Shown piece after piece: positions 55,223 through 63,332 of a stretch of 64,000 nucleotides of DNA; the first letter of the stretch is position 1; each line of letters opens with the position of its first letter. The stretch comes from CAVSRC01 sp963743015 (GTDB lineage Bacteria > Pseudomonadota > Alphaproteobacteria > Rhizobiales > Kaistiaceae), in NCBI GenBank assembly GCA_963743015.1, contig CAVUOD010000012.1:1-64000 (forward strand). The letters are read 5' to 3'. The notes under the pieces were generated by a model, which saw only the letters and a program-made list of their open reading frames with translations, was not told the DNA's origin and searched no databases. Made by a program: the position numbers and the translations under genes.

Positions 55223-55250
55223 CCCGGCCCCCAGCTTGAACGGGGCCGGG
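55223..55250 (-). terminator. Hairpin between aldolase and ThiE-like gene
   Basis: CCCGGCCCC and GGGGCCGGG form a 9-bp stem around a 10-nt loop, about 95 bp after the aldolase stop in minus-strand direction. It probably ends or attenuates the glycolytic transcript; no U tract. Confidence 0.5.
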
Positions 55251-55344
55251 CATCCAATGCAACCGCATTTGGGTAAAAATATGCCTGCGATGCGGCCTCT
55301 ATGCCCTTTGCTGCCGGTCGGCGCCGGCTTCCTGCGGTTCGCGC

Positions 55345-56299
55345 CTAGTCGGAATAGATCGCGATCATCGCGTCGAGCAGTTCCAGCGCCTTCTTGTGCG
55401 GACGCTGGAAGCAGTTGCGGCCGATGATGGAGCCGTATCCGCCGCCTTCGCGGATGCCGCGCGCGTCGTCGAACACCTCGGCGTCGGTCTTCTGCGGGCC
55501 GCCGGAGAAGATGACGATGCGCCGGCCGCCGAGCGCCGACTGCATGATGTGACGCACGCGGTCGGCGACCGTGTCGTAGGCAATCTTGTTCTTGTCGTAG
55601 AGCTTCTTCATCTCGGGATCGAAGAACTCCGCCGACGGCAGCTTGAGCTTGAGGATGTGGGCGCCGATCTGCGCCGTGATCTGGGCCGAATAGGCGGCAA
55701 CGTCGAGCGCGCTTTCGCCGATCTTGTTGAGATCGCCGCCGCGCGGATAGGCCCACACCACCGAGGCGAGGCCGGCGTCCTTGGCTTCACGGATCAGCTC
55801 GCGGGCTTCCTCGATCATGTCGAAGGACTTCTCGGAGCCGGGATAGAGGGTGAGGCCGATGGCGGAGCAGCCGAGGCGGACGGCATCGGCGACGCTCGCC
55901 GTCACCGCCTGGTCCTTGAACTGGCCGCTCGGGATACAGCCCGTTGGCGCTGTTGACCTTGAGGATCAGCGGGATGCGGCCGGCATAGGTCGACGCGCCG
56001 GTTTCGAGCAGCCCCAGCGGGGCGGCGAGCGCATTCAGGCCGGCGTCGATCGCCAGTTCGTAGAAATAGAGCGGGTCGAAGGCCGGCTTGTTCATGGCGA
56101 AGCTCTTCGCCGGGCCGTGCTCGACACCCTGGTCGATGGGCAGAATGACGATCTTGCCGGTGCCGCCGAGGCGGCCGGCGAGAAGGATCCTGGCAAGCTG
56201 GGCTTTGACGGCCGGGCTGTCCGATTCGTAGAACTTGAGGATCTCCTGAACGCGATCGGAGCGCATGGCGACTGACGGGGATTTGTTGGGTTTGGCCAT
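55345..56299 (-). CDS. fbaB: Fructose-bisphosphate aldolase class I (FbaB/DhnA type), +1 frameshift
   Basis: Splits fructose 1,6-bisphosphate by a Schiff-base lysine; about 317 residues after correction. Start ATG 56299 (MAKPNKSPSVAMRSDRVQEI). The N-terminal part has VILPIDQGVEHGPAKSFAMN. An extra base near 55927-55935 shifts the frame after VNSANGLYP; the other frame continues TASVADAVRLGCSAIGLTLY, SVVWAYPRGGDLNKIGE, then RRIVIFSGGPQKTDAEVFDD and IIGRNCFQRPHKKALELLD. The gene follows pgk-gap-tkt in the same direction, with one opposite small gene between. The indel is likely an error. Confidence 0.92.
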
Positions 56300-56469
56300 T
56301 GGTCTATCCATTGTTCTTGGGGGAATCTGCAGGGGATATAGCGAAATCTGGAGAAAAGTTCATCGCGTGCGGGCTTGATGCCGGCGGCGGTCTGCGCCAC
56401 CTCGCTGTGGAGGCAACCGGCCGGCTGTGCGACAGCCGACCGTCCATCCACGAACCAGGAGGACGGGAC

Positions 56470-56940
56470 ATGGCCAAAGCGCTATCCACGGTGAACCATC
56501 CAAAGCCTCATGCGCCGGCGAGCAGCGCGCGCCGCAGCACACCGCGCGCCTCGGCGACCAGACATGCGTCGGGCCCGCGTCCGGGCGGCGTGCATCCGCG
56601 CCTCATCGGGTTGGCAGCGAGCATGGTGATCGTGTTCCTGCTGGCGACGACATTGTTCATGTCCAGCAACCTGGGTGCCGACCTCGATATTCTCGGTGTC
56701 GCCGGCTTCGCGGTCATCTTCTTCACCCTGACGCTCGGCCTGTCGAGCCGCGCCGCCCGCGATCCGCGCTGGGCCGGCAAGGCGAAGCGCCGCGACGACG
56801 GCACGCTCGTCGACGAGACGGTGGCCATTGCGACCGGCACGATTTCCGGGCGAGCCGCGATGGTCCAGGTTCTGGTCCTGCCGGTGACGCTTGCCGCCGG
56901 CATGGTGGTCATCGCCCTCATCTTCGCGATGGGGCTCTAG
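56470..56940 (+). CDS. Uncharacterised membrane protein
   Basis: 156 residues. ATG 56470 follows a perfect AGGAGG. A basic, Ser/Ala/Arg-rich N-terminus (about 45 residues) is followed by two close membrane helices (about 49-90), a hydrophilic stretch (DPRWAGKAKRRDDGTLVDE) and a third helix at the end (VLVLPVTLAAGMVVIALIFA). No known domain. It lies head-on to pgk, 10 bp from its stop. Confidence 0.7.
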   Translation: MAKALSTVNHPKPHAPASSARRSTPRASATRHASGPRPGGVHPRLIGLAASMVIVFLLATTLFMSSNLGADLDILGVAGFAVIFFTLTLGLSSRAARDPRWAGKAKRRDDGTLVDETVAIATGTISGRAAMVQVLVLPVTLAAGMVVIALIFAMGL

Positions 56941-56950
56941 AGGCCACGCC

Positions 56951-58150
56951 TCAGCCCTTGCGCAATACCTCGACACCGGGAAGCGCCTTGCCCTCCATCC
57001 ATTCGAGGAAGGCGCCGCCGGCAGTCGAGACGAAGGAGAAGTCGCCGCCGACGCCGGCCTTGTTGAGCGCCGACACCGTGTCGCCGCCGCCGGCAACCGA
57101 AAGCAGGCCGGCGGTCCTGGTGCGCTCCGCCGCATGGCGGGCGGCGGCAACCGTCGCCTTGTCGAAGGGCGGCACCTCGAAGGCGCCGAGCGGCCCGTTC
57201 CAGACCAGCGTGGCCGCCTTGTCGATCCACTGGTTGACGGCGGCGACCGACTGCGGCCCGACGTCGAGGATCATCTCGCCGGCGGGCACCTGGTCGACCG
57301 CGACGGTCCTGGTGGCGACGCCCTCCTTCAGCTCGGCCGCGACGACCACGTCGAGCGGCAACACGATGCTGCACTTGGCCTTGGCCGCCGCGTCAATGAT
57401 CTTCCTGGCGGTGTCGGCGAGGTCCGGCTCGGCCAGCGACTTGCCGATGGCGACGCCCTTGGCGAGCAGGAAGGTGTTGGCCATGCCGCCGCCGATGACC
57501 AGCGCGTCGACCTTCTCGACCAGATGGGTGAGCACGTCGATCTTGGTCGAGACCTTGGCGCCGCCGACGATGGCGACCACCGGCCGCTTCGGGCTGCCGA
57601 GCGCCGCCTCCAGCGCGCTGATCTCGGCCTGCATCGCCCGGCCCGCATAGCTGGGCAGGGCCTTCGCCAGGCCTTCGGTCGAGCAGTGGGCGCGGTGGGC
57701 GAGCGAGAAGGCGTCGGCGACGAAGATGTCGCCGAGCTTGGCCATCTCGGCGGTGAGCGCCGGATCGTTCTTCTCTTCGCCCTTGTGGAAGCGGGTGTTC
57801 TCGAGCACCAGCACGTCGCCGTCCGCCATGGCGGCGACTGCCTTCTCCGCTTCCGGTCCGACACAATCGCTGGCGAAGGCGACCGGCTTGCCGAGCACTT
57901 CGGCAACTGCCGGCACGACCTGCTGCAGCGAGAATTTCGGGTCCGGCCCCTCCTTGGGGCGGCCGAAATGAGCGAGCAGGATTGCCCTGCCGCCTTTTTC
58001 GGTGACCTCGCGGATGGTCGGGGCGCTCGCCCGGATGCGCGTGTCGTCGGCGACCTTGCCGTCCGCCATGGGAACGTTGAGGTCGATGCGGATGAGGACG
58101 CGCTTGCCCTTGAGATCAACGCCATCGAGGGTGCGAAAAGCTGACGTCAT
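56951..58150 (-). CDS. pgk: Phosphoglycerate kinase
   Basis: 399 residues, full length. Transfers phosphate from 1,3-bisphosphoglycerate to ADP. N-terminal substrate site GKRVLIRIDLNVPM, LLAHFGRPKEG, then the hinge and nucleotide site VGGAKVSTKIDVL, VWNGPLGAFEVPPFDKATV and VAGGGDTVSALNKAG. Third gene of the block tkt-gap-(small gene)-pgk, all minus strand. Confidence 0.97.
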   Translation of the reverse strand: MTSAFRTLDGVDLKGKRVLIRIDLNVPMADGKVADDTRIRASAPTIREVTEKGGRAILLAHFGRPKEGPDPKFSLQQVVPAVAEVLGKPVAFASDCVGPEAEKAVAAMADGDVLVLENTRFHKGEEKNDPALTAEMAKLGDIFVADAFSLAHRAHCSTEGLAKALPSYAGRAMQAEISALEAALGSPKRPVVAIVGGAKVSTKIDVLTHLVEKVDALVIGGGMANTFLLAKGVAIGKSLAEPDLADTARKIIDAAAKAKCSIVLPLDVVVAAELKEGVATRTVAVDQVPAGEMILDVGPQSVAAVNQWIDKAATLVWNGPLGAFEVPPFDKATVAAARHAAERTRTAGLLSVAGGGDTVSALNKAGVGGDFSFVSTAGGAFLEWMEGKALPGVEVLRKG

Positions 58151-58167
58151 CTGCCTGTCCTGTCCTT

Positions 58168-58347
58168 CTAATGGCCACCACCGTGCCCCCCGTGGCCGCC
58201 AATATCATGATGTCCGGGATCGTAGAGCTGGCCGCGGTCCCTGGCGTTCCTGTCCCGCTTGACCTTGTCGCCCTGGCGGAACGCGAAGACGATGAATGCC
58301 AGGAGCAGGGCGAACCCGGCGAGGGCGAGAGCGGTGCCGAGGCTCAT
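58168..58347 (-). CDS. Small membrane protein with histidine-rich tail
   Basis: 59 residues from ATG 58347 to TAG 58168-58170, between gap and pgk with 32-bp and 17-bp gaps and in the same direction, so surely part of the operon. One N-terminal membrane helix (LGTALALAGFALLLAFIVFA) is followed by a basic stretch (FRQGDKVKRDRNARDRGQ) and a His/Gly-rich end (GHHDIGGHGGHGGGH) that could bind a metal. I recognise no family; a similar small gene may sit in this place in related genomes. Confidence 0.72.
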   Translation of the reverse strand: MSLGTALALAGFALLLAFIVFAFRQGDKVKRDRNARDRGQLYDPGHHDIGGHGGHGGGH

Positions 58348-58379
58348 GGGGTCGCGGCACCGCCCTTCGCTTCACTCCG

Positions 58380-59387
58380 CTAGAGGAGCTTCGACATGGC
58401 GATAGCGGTATCGGCCATGCGGTTCGAGAAGCCCCACTCGTTGTCGTACCAGGACAGCACGCGCACGAGATTGCCGCCGATCACCTTGGTCTGCGGCGCG
58501 GCAAAGCTCGAGGAATGGGCGTCGTGGTTGAAGTCCATCGAGACCAGCGGCTGGTCGATATAGGCCAGAATGCCCTTGAGCGGGCCGTCGGCGGCCGCCT
58601 TCATCGCGGCGTTGACCTCCTCGACCGTCACGTCGCGGGCGGTGATGACCTTGAGGTCGACGACCGAGACGTTCGGGGTCGGCACGCGGATGGCCGAGCC
58701 GTCGAGCTTGCCGGCGAGTTCCGGCAGGACAAGGCCGACGGCCTTGGCGGCGCCGGTCGAGGTCGGGATCTGGGAGAGCGCGGCGGCACGGGCGCGGTAG
58801 AGGTCCTTGTGCAGCGTGTCGAGCGTCGGCTGGTCACCGGTGTAGGAGTGAATGGTGGTCATGTAGCCCTTCTCGATCGTGAAGCTGTCGGAAAGGACCT
58901 TGGCCACCGGGGCCAGGCAGTTGGTGGTGCACGAGGCGTTGGAGACGACGAGGTCGTCCTTGGTCAGCACCTGGTGGTTGACGCCGAAGACGATGGTCTT
59001 GTCGGCGCCGGCGGACGGAGCGGAGACCAGGACGCGCTTGGCGCCGGCATCGAGGTGAACCTTGGCCTTCTCCTTGGCGGTGAAGATGCCGGTGCACTCC
59101 ATGACGATGTCGATGCCGAGGGCCTTCCAGGGGAGCTTGGTGGGGTCCCGCTCGGCCAGGCACTTGAAGCTTTCGGAGCCCACCGAGATGACGTCGCCGT
59201 TGACCTTGACCTCGTGGGGGAAGCGTCCGTGCACCGAATCGTAGCGCAGCAGATGAGCATTGGTCTCGACCGGGCCGAGATCGTTGATCGCAACGATATC
59301 GATGTCCTTGCGGCCGGATTCGTAGATGGCGCGCAGCACCAGTCTACCGATGCGGCCGAATCCGTTGATTGCGACCTTCACGGTCAT
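58380..59387 (-). CDS. gap: Glyceraldehyde-3-phosphate dehydrogenase, type I
   Basis: 335 residues. NAD site INGFGRIGRLVLRAIYESG with DIVAINDLG, the catalytic cysteine in SNASCTTNCLAPVAK (about residue 155), the histidine stretch TTIHSYTGDQ, and SWYDNEWGFSNRM near the end. A standard glycolytic form, start ATG 59387 with GGAG upstream. Between tkt and the small histidine-rich gene. Confidence 0.97.
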   Translation of the reverse strand: MTVKVAINGFGRIGRLVLRAIYESGRKDIDIVAINDLGPVETNAHLLRYDSVHGRFPHEVKVNGDVISVGSESFKCLAERDPTKLPWKALGIDIVMECTGIFTAKEKAKVHLDAGAKRVLVSAPSAGADKTIVFGVNHQVLTKDDLVVSNASCTTNCLAPVAKVLSDSFTIEKGYMTTIHSYTGDQPTLDTLHKDLYRARAAALSQIPTSTGAAKAVGLVLPELAGKLDGSAIRVPTPNVSVVDLKVITARDVTVEEVNAAMKAAADGPLKGILAYIDQPLVSMDFNHDAHSSSFAAPQTKVIGGNLVRVLSWYDNEWGFSNRMADTAIAMSKLL

Positions 59388-59456
59388 GATTATTCTCCTT
59401 CAATGCATGCGGCCTCGCACCCGGGAGGGGGGTGCCGCGGTGACAAAACACGAGGC

Positions 59457-61451
59457 TCAGGCGATTGCCTTGACCCTTGTCAAAGCCGCTTCGGCGGCGG
59501 CCTCGGCGGTAATCCCGAACTTCTTGTAAAGCTCTTCATAGGGCGCGCTGGCACCGAAGCCATGCATGCCGATGAAGATCCCGTCGGGGCCGATGAAGCG
59601 GTCCCAGCCGGTGCGCACCTGCGCCTCGATGGCGACCTTGACCGGTGCATCGCCGATGATCTCGGCCTTGTAGTCGTCACTCTCGGCTTCGAACAATTCG
59701 AAGCAGGGCACCGAGACGACGCGCGCCGGATGGCCGGCCTCGTCGATCAGGGCCTTGGCGGCGAGCGCGATCTCGACCTCCGAGCCCGAGGCGAACAGCG
59801 TCACCTCGGCGTCGCCCTCGGCCGCGGCGATCTCGTAGGCGCCGCGCGCACAGGCGTTGTTGTCGAGGAATTCGGTGCGCAACAGGGGCAGGTTCTGCCG
59901 GGTGAGCGCCAGCAGGCTGGGTGCATTGCGGCTTTCCAGGGCCAGTTGCCAGCATTCCAGCGTCTCGACGGCGTCGGCCGGGCGGAAGACCATGAGGTTG
60001 GGGATGGCGCGCAGCGCAGCGACATGCTCGACCGGCTGGTGGGTCGGCCCGTCTTCGCCCAGACCGATCGAATCATGGGTCATGACGTAGATCACGCGCT
60101 TGCCCATCAGGGCGGCAAGGCGGATCGCCGGACGGCAATAGTCGCTGAAGGTCAGGAACGTCCCGCCATAGGGGATCAGGCCGCCGTGCAACGCCATGCC
60201 GTTCATGGCCGCGGCCATCCCGTGCTCGCGCACCCCCCAGTGCACGTAGCGGCCGGCGAAGTCACCGGTCTTGATCTCCTTCAGCCCCTTGGTGAGCGTG
60301 TTATTGGAGGGCGTCAGATCGGCCGAACCGCCGACGGTTTCCGGTACGACCGCGTTGATGACCTCGAGCGCCATCATGGAGGCCTTGCGGGTGGCGACCT
60401 TGGGGGCCTCGGTGGTGAGCTGCTTCTTGTAGGCCTTCAATGCCTCGGTGAGGCCGGGCGGCAGGTCACCGCGCACGCGGCGCTCGAACTCGCCGCGCTG
60501 GTTGCTGTCGGCGGCGGCCAGGCGCTTCTCCCATTCCTTGCGGGCGGGAGCGGAGCGCAGGCCGGCGATGCGCCAGGCGTCGCGGATGTCGGCCGGGATC
60601 TCGAAGGGGGGCGAATCCCAGTGCAGCTGCTTGCGGGCGCCGGCGATCTCCTCGGCACCGGGCGCATCGCTGTGCGCCTTCTGGGTGCCGGCGCGGGTCG
60701 GGAAACCGAAGCCGATGATCGTCTTGCAGGCGATCATGGTCGGCCGGTCGCTCTTCTGCGCCGCCTCGATGGCAGCGGCGACTTCGTCGGGCTTGTGCCC
60801 GTCGACGCGGATGGTGTTCCAGCCGGCGGCGGCGAAGCGCGCCACCTGGTCGCCAGTCTCGGCCAGCGACAGCGGCCCGTCGATCGAGATGCCGTTGTCG
60901 TCGAAGAAGACGATGAGCTTGTTGAGCTTGAGATGGCCGGCGATCGAGATCGCCTCGTGGCTGATGCCTTCCATCAGGTCACCGTCGGAGGCCATGACGT
61001 AGGTGCGGTGATCGACCAGATCGCCGCCGAACTGCGCCGCCATGATGCGCTCGGCGAGCGCAAAGCCGACGGCGTTGCCAATGCCCTGGCCGAGCGGCCC
61101 GGTGGTGGTCTCGACGCCGACGGTGTGGAAGTTCTCCGGATGGCCGGGCGTCTTCGAACCGAGCTGGCGGAAGCGCTTGATCTCGTCGATGGTCATGTCC
61201 TCGACGCCGAGGAGATAGAGGATCGAATAGAGCAGCATCGAACCGTGGCCGGCCGACAGGATGAAGCGGTCGCGGTCGGGCCAGTGCGGGTCGGTGGGAT
61301 CGAATTTCAGGTAGCGCGTGAACAGCACAGTGGCGACGTCGGCCATGCCCATGGGCATGCCGGGGTGGCCGGACTTGGCTTTTTCAACAGCGTCCATGGT
61401 CAGCGCGCGGATTGCGTTGGCCATACGGTCATGCTTGGCGAGGTCGGACAT
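59457..61451 (-). CDS. tkt: Transketolase
   Basis: 664 residues, full length. Thiamine-diphosphate enzyme of the pentose-phosphate pathway (and Calvin cycle where present). Start ATG 61451 (MSDLAKHDRMANAIR); the longer open frame upstream is unsupported. Motifs: KSGHPGMPMGMADVATVLF, the diphosphate/Mg site SDGDLMEGISHEAISIAG with FDDNGISIDG, RYVHWGVREHGMAAAMNG and the C-terminal domain HGFGASAPYEELYKKFG. First gene of tkt-gap-(small)-pgk. Confidence 0.97.
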   Translation of the reverse strand: MSDLAKHDRMANAIRALTMDAVEKAKSGHPGMPMGMADVATVLFTRYLKFDPTDPHWPDRDRFILSAGHGSMLLYSILYLLGVEDMTIDEIKRFRQLGSKTPGHPENFHTVGVETTTGPLGQGIGNAVGFALAERIMAAQFGGDLVDHRTYVMASDGDLMEGISHEAISIAGHLKLNKLIVFFDDNGISIDGPLSLAETGDQVARFAAAGWNTIRVDGHKPDEVAAAIEAAQKSDRPTMIACKTIIGFGFPTRAGTQKAHSDAPGAEEIAGARKQLHWDSPPFEIPADIRDAWRIAGLRSAPARKEWEKRLAAADSNQRGEFERRVRGDLPPGLTEALKAYKKQLTTEAPKVATRKASMMALEVINAVVPETVGGSADLTPSNNTLTKGLKEIKTGDFAGRYVHWGVREHGMAAAMNGMALHGGLIPYGGTFLTFSDYCRPAIRLAALMGKRVIYVMTHDSIGLGEDGPTHQPVEHVAALRAIPNLMVFRPADAVETLECWQLALESRNAPSLLALTRQNLPLLRTEFLDNNACARGAYEIAAAEGDAEVTLFASGSEVEIALAAKALIDEAGHPARVVSVPCFELFEAESDDYKAEIIGDAPVKVAIEAQVRTGWDRFIGPDGIFIGMHGFGASAPYEELYKKFGITAEAAAEAALTRVKAIA

Positions 61452-61811
61452 GAGTTTTTGATCCGGTACCGTTGCGTGATAGCGACGATTTTCGGAGCAG
61501 CTGCCTGCGCAGACACCAATCGGAAATCGGCCCGCTCGGATCGTGGCGCCCCCGAGCACCGGGGACCGGTCCGGACAAGGCGGCGAGAGACATATCAGGT
61601 GTGCCCGGTTAGTCAATTGGGGGAGCGGCATGACAACCATGACGGTTGCATGAGGTGCCATTGACGGGGCGGAGCGGCACTGCCTAATCTTCCCGCAATA
61701 GCTGCTTCCAGCGACCGTCGGTCCCAGGGGCCAAGAGCCGGCGGTTTCGCGGGTGCCACCACCGGGGGGTGGTGCAGGCAGGCGTGCGGGCCCTTTTGGC
61801 GAGGCGGTGCA
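61452..61811. other. Divergent intergenic region, tkt / DUF4164
   Basis: 360 bp with the promoters of two divergent operons. A GC-rich hairpin CCACCAC-CGGGGG-GTGGTG lies near 61757-61775 in the leader of the plus-strand operon. No convincing regulator box or riboswitch fold was found. Confidence 0.5.
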
Positions 61812-62090
61812 ATGACGGGCTCTTCCACCATCAACGAAGCCCTGCAACGGCTGTCAAACGCCTATAACCGGCTCGAGGAAGTGATCGACCGGCGGCTGGA
61901 AACCGCCGACCAGATGACATCGATGGAAGGCGAACTGCACCGGCTGGGCACCGACCGTTCGCGGCTGGCACAGTCGCTGGATGCGGCAGAAGCGCGTTCG
62001 GCGCGCCTGGAAGAGGCCAATCGCGAGGTTTCGCGCCGCCTGGTGGCGGCGATGGAATTGATCCGCGAGGTCCTGACGCGGCACGGCTGA
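61812..62090 (+). CDS. DUF4164 coiled-coil protein
   Basis: 92 residues, almost entirely heptad-patterned: INEALQRLSNAYNRLEEVID, then LGTDRSRLAQSLDAAEARSA and EVSRRLVAAMELIREVLTRH. It matches the small DUF4164 family that precedes zapA in many Hyphomicrobiales. 16 bp before zapA, same operon, so a role linked to division is plausible but unproven. Confidence 0.85.
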   Translation: MTGSSTINEALQRLSNAYNRLEEVIDRRLETADQMTSMEGELHRLGTDRSRLAQSLDAAEARSARLEEANREVSRRLVAAMELIREVLTRHG

Positions 62091-62106
62091 CAAGCGGGAG
62101 AAGACG

Positions 62107-62487
62107 ATGGCTCAGGTCAACGTCACCATCAGTGGCAAGACCTATCGCATGGCCTGCGAGGACGGGCAGGAGGACCACCTGACCGGCATGGCCGACCAGC
62201 TCAACCAGTCGATCGAGCTTCTGCGCGAGCGCTTCGGCGAGATCGGCGACCAGCGGCTGACGGTGATGGCGGCGATCACGCTGGCCGACCAGAACGCCGA
62301 GGCCGAACGGCGGCTGCAGCAATTGCGGGCCGAGGTCGCCGGTCTGGAGGAGGCGCGGGCGGCGGTGGTCGAGCGCCAGGCGGGAACCGAGGCGGGAATC
62401 GCCGAGGCGATCAACCAGATGGCGGCGCGGGTCGAGGCGCTGGCGGCACGCATCGCCGGCGCCAACGGCGCCGACGAACCGGCCTGA
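62107..62487 (+). CDS. zapA: Cell division protein ZapA
   Basis: 126 residues. ZapA binds and bundles FtsZ filaments at midcell. N-terminal ZapA domain MAQVNVTISGKTYRMACEDG, EDHLTGMADQLNQSIELLRE and LTVMAAITLADQNAEAERRL, followed by a coiled coil to the end. Start ATG 62107 with GGGAGAAG upstream. Upstream of 6S RNA and the folate cyclo-ligase gene, the classical neighbourhood. Confidence 0.95.
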   Translation: MAQVNVTISGKTYRMACEDGQEDHLTGMADQLNQSIELLRERFGEIGDQRLTVMAAITLADQNAEAERRLQQLRAEVAGLEEARAAVVERQAGTEAGIAEAINQMAARVEALAARIAGANGADEPA

Positions 62488-62533
62488 TACGTGGCCAATC
62501 ACGACGGTTATGGCGCCGGGGCCGGCGCCGGCC

Positions 62534-62539
62534 TATATG
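62534..62539 (+). promoter_or_regulatory. Probable -10 box of the 6S RNA gene
   Basis: TATATG about 8 nt before the inferred 6S RNA 5' end is the only AT-rich hexamer in a very GC-rich stretch. A matching -35 box is not obvious. Confidence 0.5.
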
Positions 62540-62545
62540 TTGAGC

Positions 62546-62707
62546 CGGCGAGGCTGTGGGGTGCGGCAGGAGTACACTATCCCCGGGGCCTTACGATCCT
62601 AATGGGAGCTGTCCCTGGGCGAGCCCGTGGGCTCGTTCAAACGGCGCCCACCTACACCAGTAGGTCTCCGGGATCGAAATCTCCACCGACCGCTGCGGCC
62701 TCGCTCC
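62546..62707 (+). ncRNA. ssrS: 6S RNA
   Basis: Regulatory RNA that mimics an open promoter and holds sigma-70 RNA polymerase in stationary phase. It lies between zapA and the folate cyclo-ligase gene, its conserved position. The ends pair (GCGAGGC 62548-62554 with GCCTCGC 62698-62704) and the middle is a long, largely unpaired region with flanking helices, including a GGGCGAGCCC-GTGGGCTC hairpin. No reading frame fits. Exact ends are estimated to a few bases. Confidence 0.85.
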
Positions 62708-62729
62708 TCACTCTGTCCCACCAGCGGCA

Positions 62730-63318
62730 ATGAATTTCCCTCCCGCCGACAATCCAGTAAAGGCAGCGATGAGGGCCACGGCTTTGGCCCGGCGCGAGCG
62801 GCTCGGCGGGCTGAAACGGGCGGAGGCGTCGAAGGTGATCGCCGAGCGCGTCATGGCGATCGTCGCTGCCGAGAAGCCGGGTATCGTGGCGGCCTATCTG
62901 CCGATCCGCAGCGAATGCGACGCCCGGCCGATCATCGAAAAGGCGCGGCGGCTCGGAATCGCCATCGTGCTGCCGGCCGTCACCGACCCGGTGACCGTCG
63001 TCTTCCGCCGCTTCGAACCCGGTGCGCCGCTCGCCGCCGGCGGCTTCGGCACGCTGGCGCCGCCGCCCGATCAGCCGATTCTCGATCCGGAGCTTGTCAT
63101 CGTGCCCGTGGTCGCGTTCGATCGCGCGGGCATCGCGACTCGGCCACGGACGCGGCTTCTACGACCGGGCGGTGACGGCGCTGAGGGCTCGCGGCGTCGG
63201 CCCGAAACTCGTCGGCATCGCTTTTGCGACGCAGGAGGTCGGGCCGATCCCGAGCGAGGCCCATGACGTGCGGCTCGACTGGATCGTGACCGAGAAAGAG
63301 ACGCTCGCGTTAGCGTAA
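62730..63318 (+). CDS. 5-formyltetrahydrofolate cyclo-ligase, +1 frameshift
   Basis: ATP-dependent enzyme turning 5-formyl-THF into 5,10-methenyl-THF; YgfA-like, about 195 residues after correction. Start ATG 62730. Parts seen: MRATALARRERLGGLKRAEA, VAAYLPIRSECDARPII and LDPELVIVPVVAFDRAG. Around 63130-63141 one extra base shifts the frame; the other frame continues LGHGRGFYDRAVTALRARGV, the conserved glycine/tyrosine loop, and ends WIVTEKETLALA. Probably an error. Directly behind 6S RNA and possibly on the same transcript. Confidence 0.9.
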
Positions 63319-63332
63319 CAAGACATGAGGCG

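Noticed and set aside
58296..61664. A 1122-codon plus-strand frame opposite gap and tkt
   Set aside because: Antisense shadow of two perfectly conserved genes, without motif or ribosome site.
61757..61775. Riboswitch in the DUF4164-zapA leader
   Set aside because: Only a simple GC-rich hairpin; no conserved aptamer pattern could be recognised.
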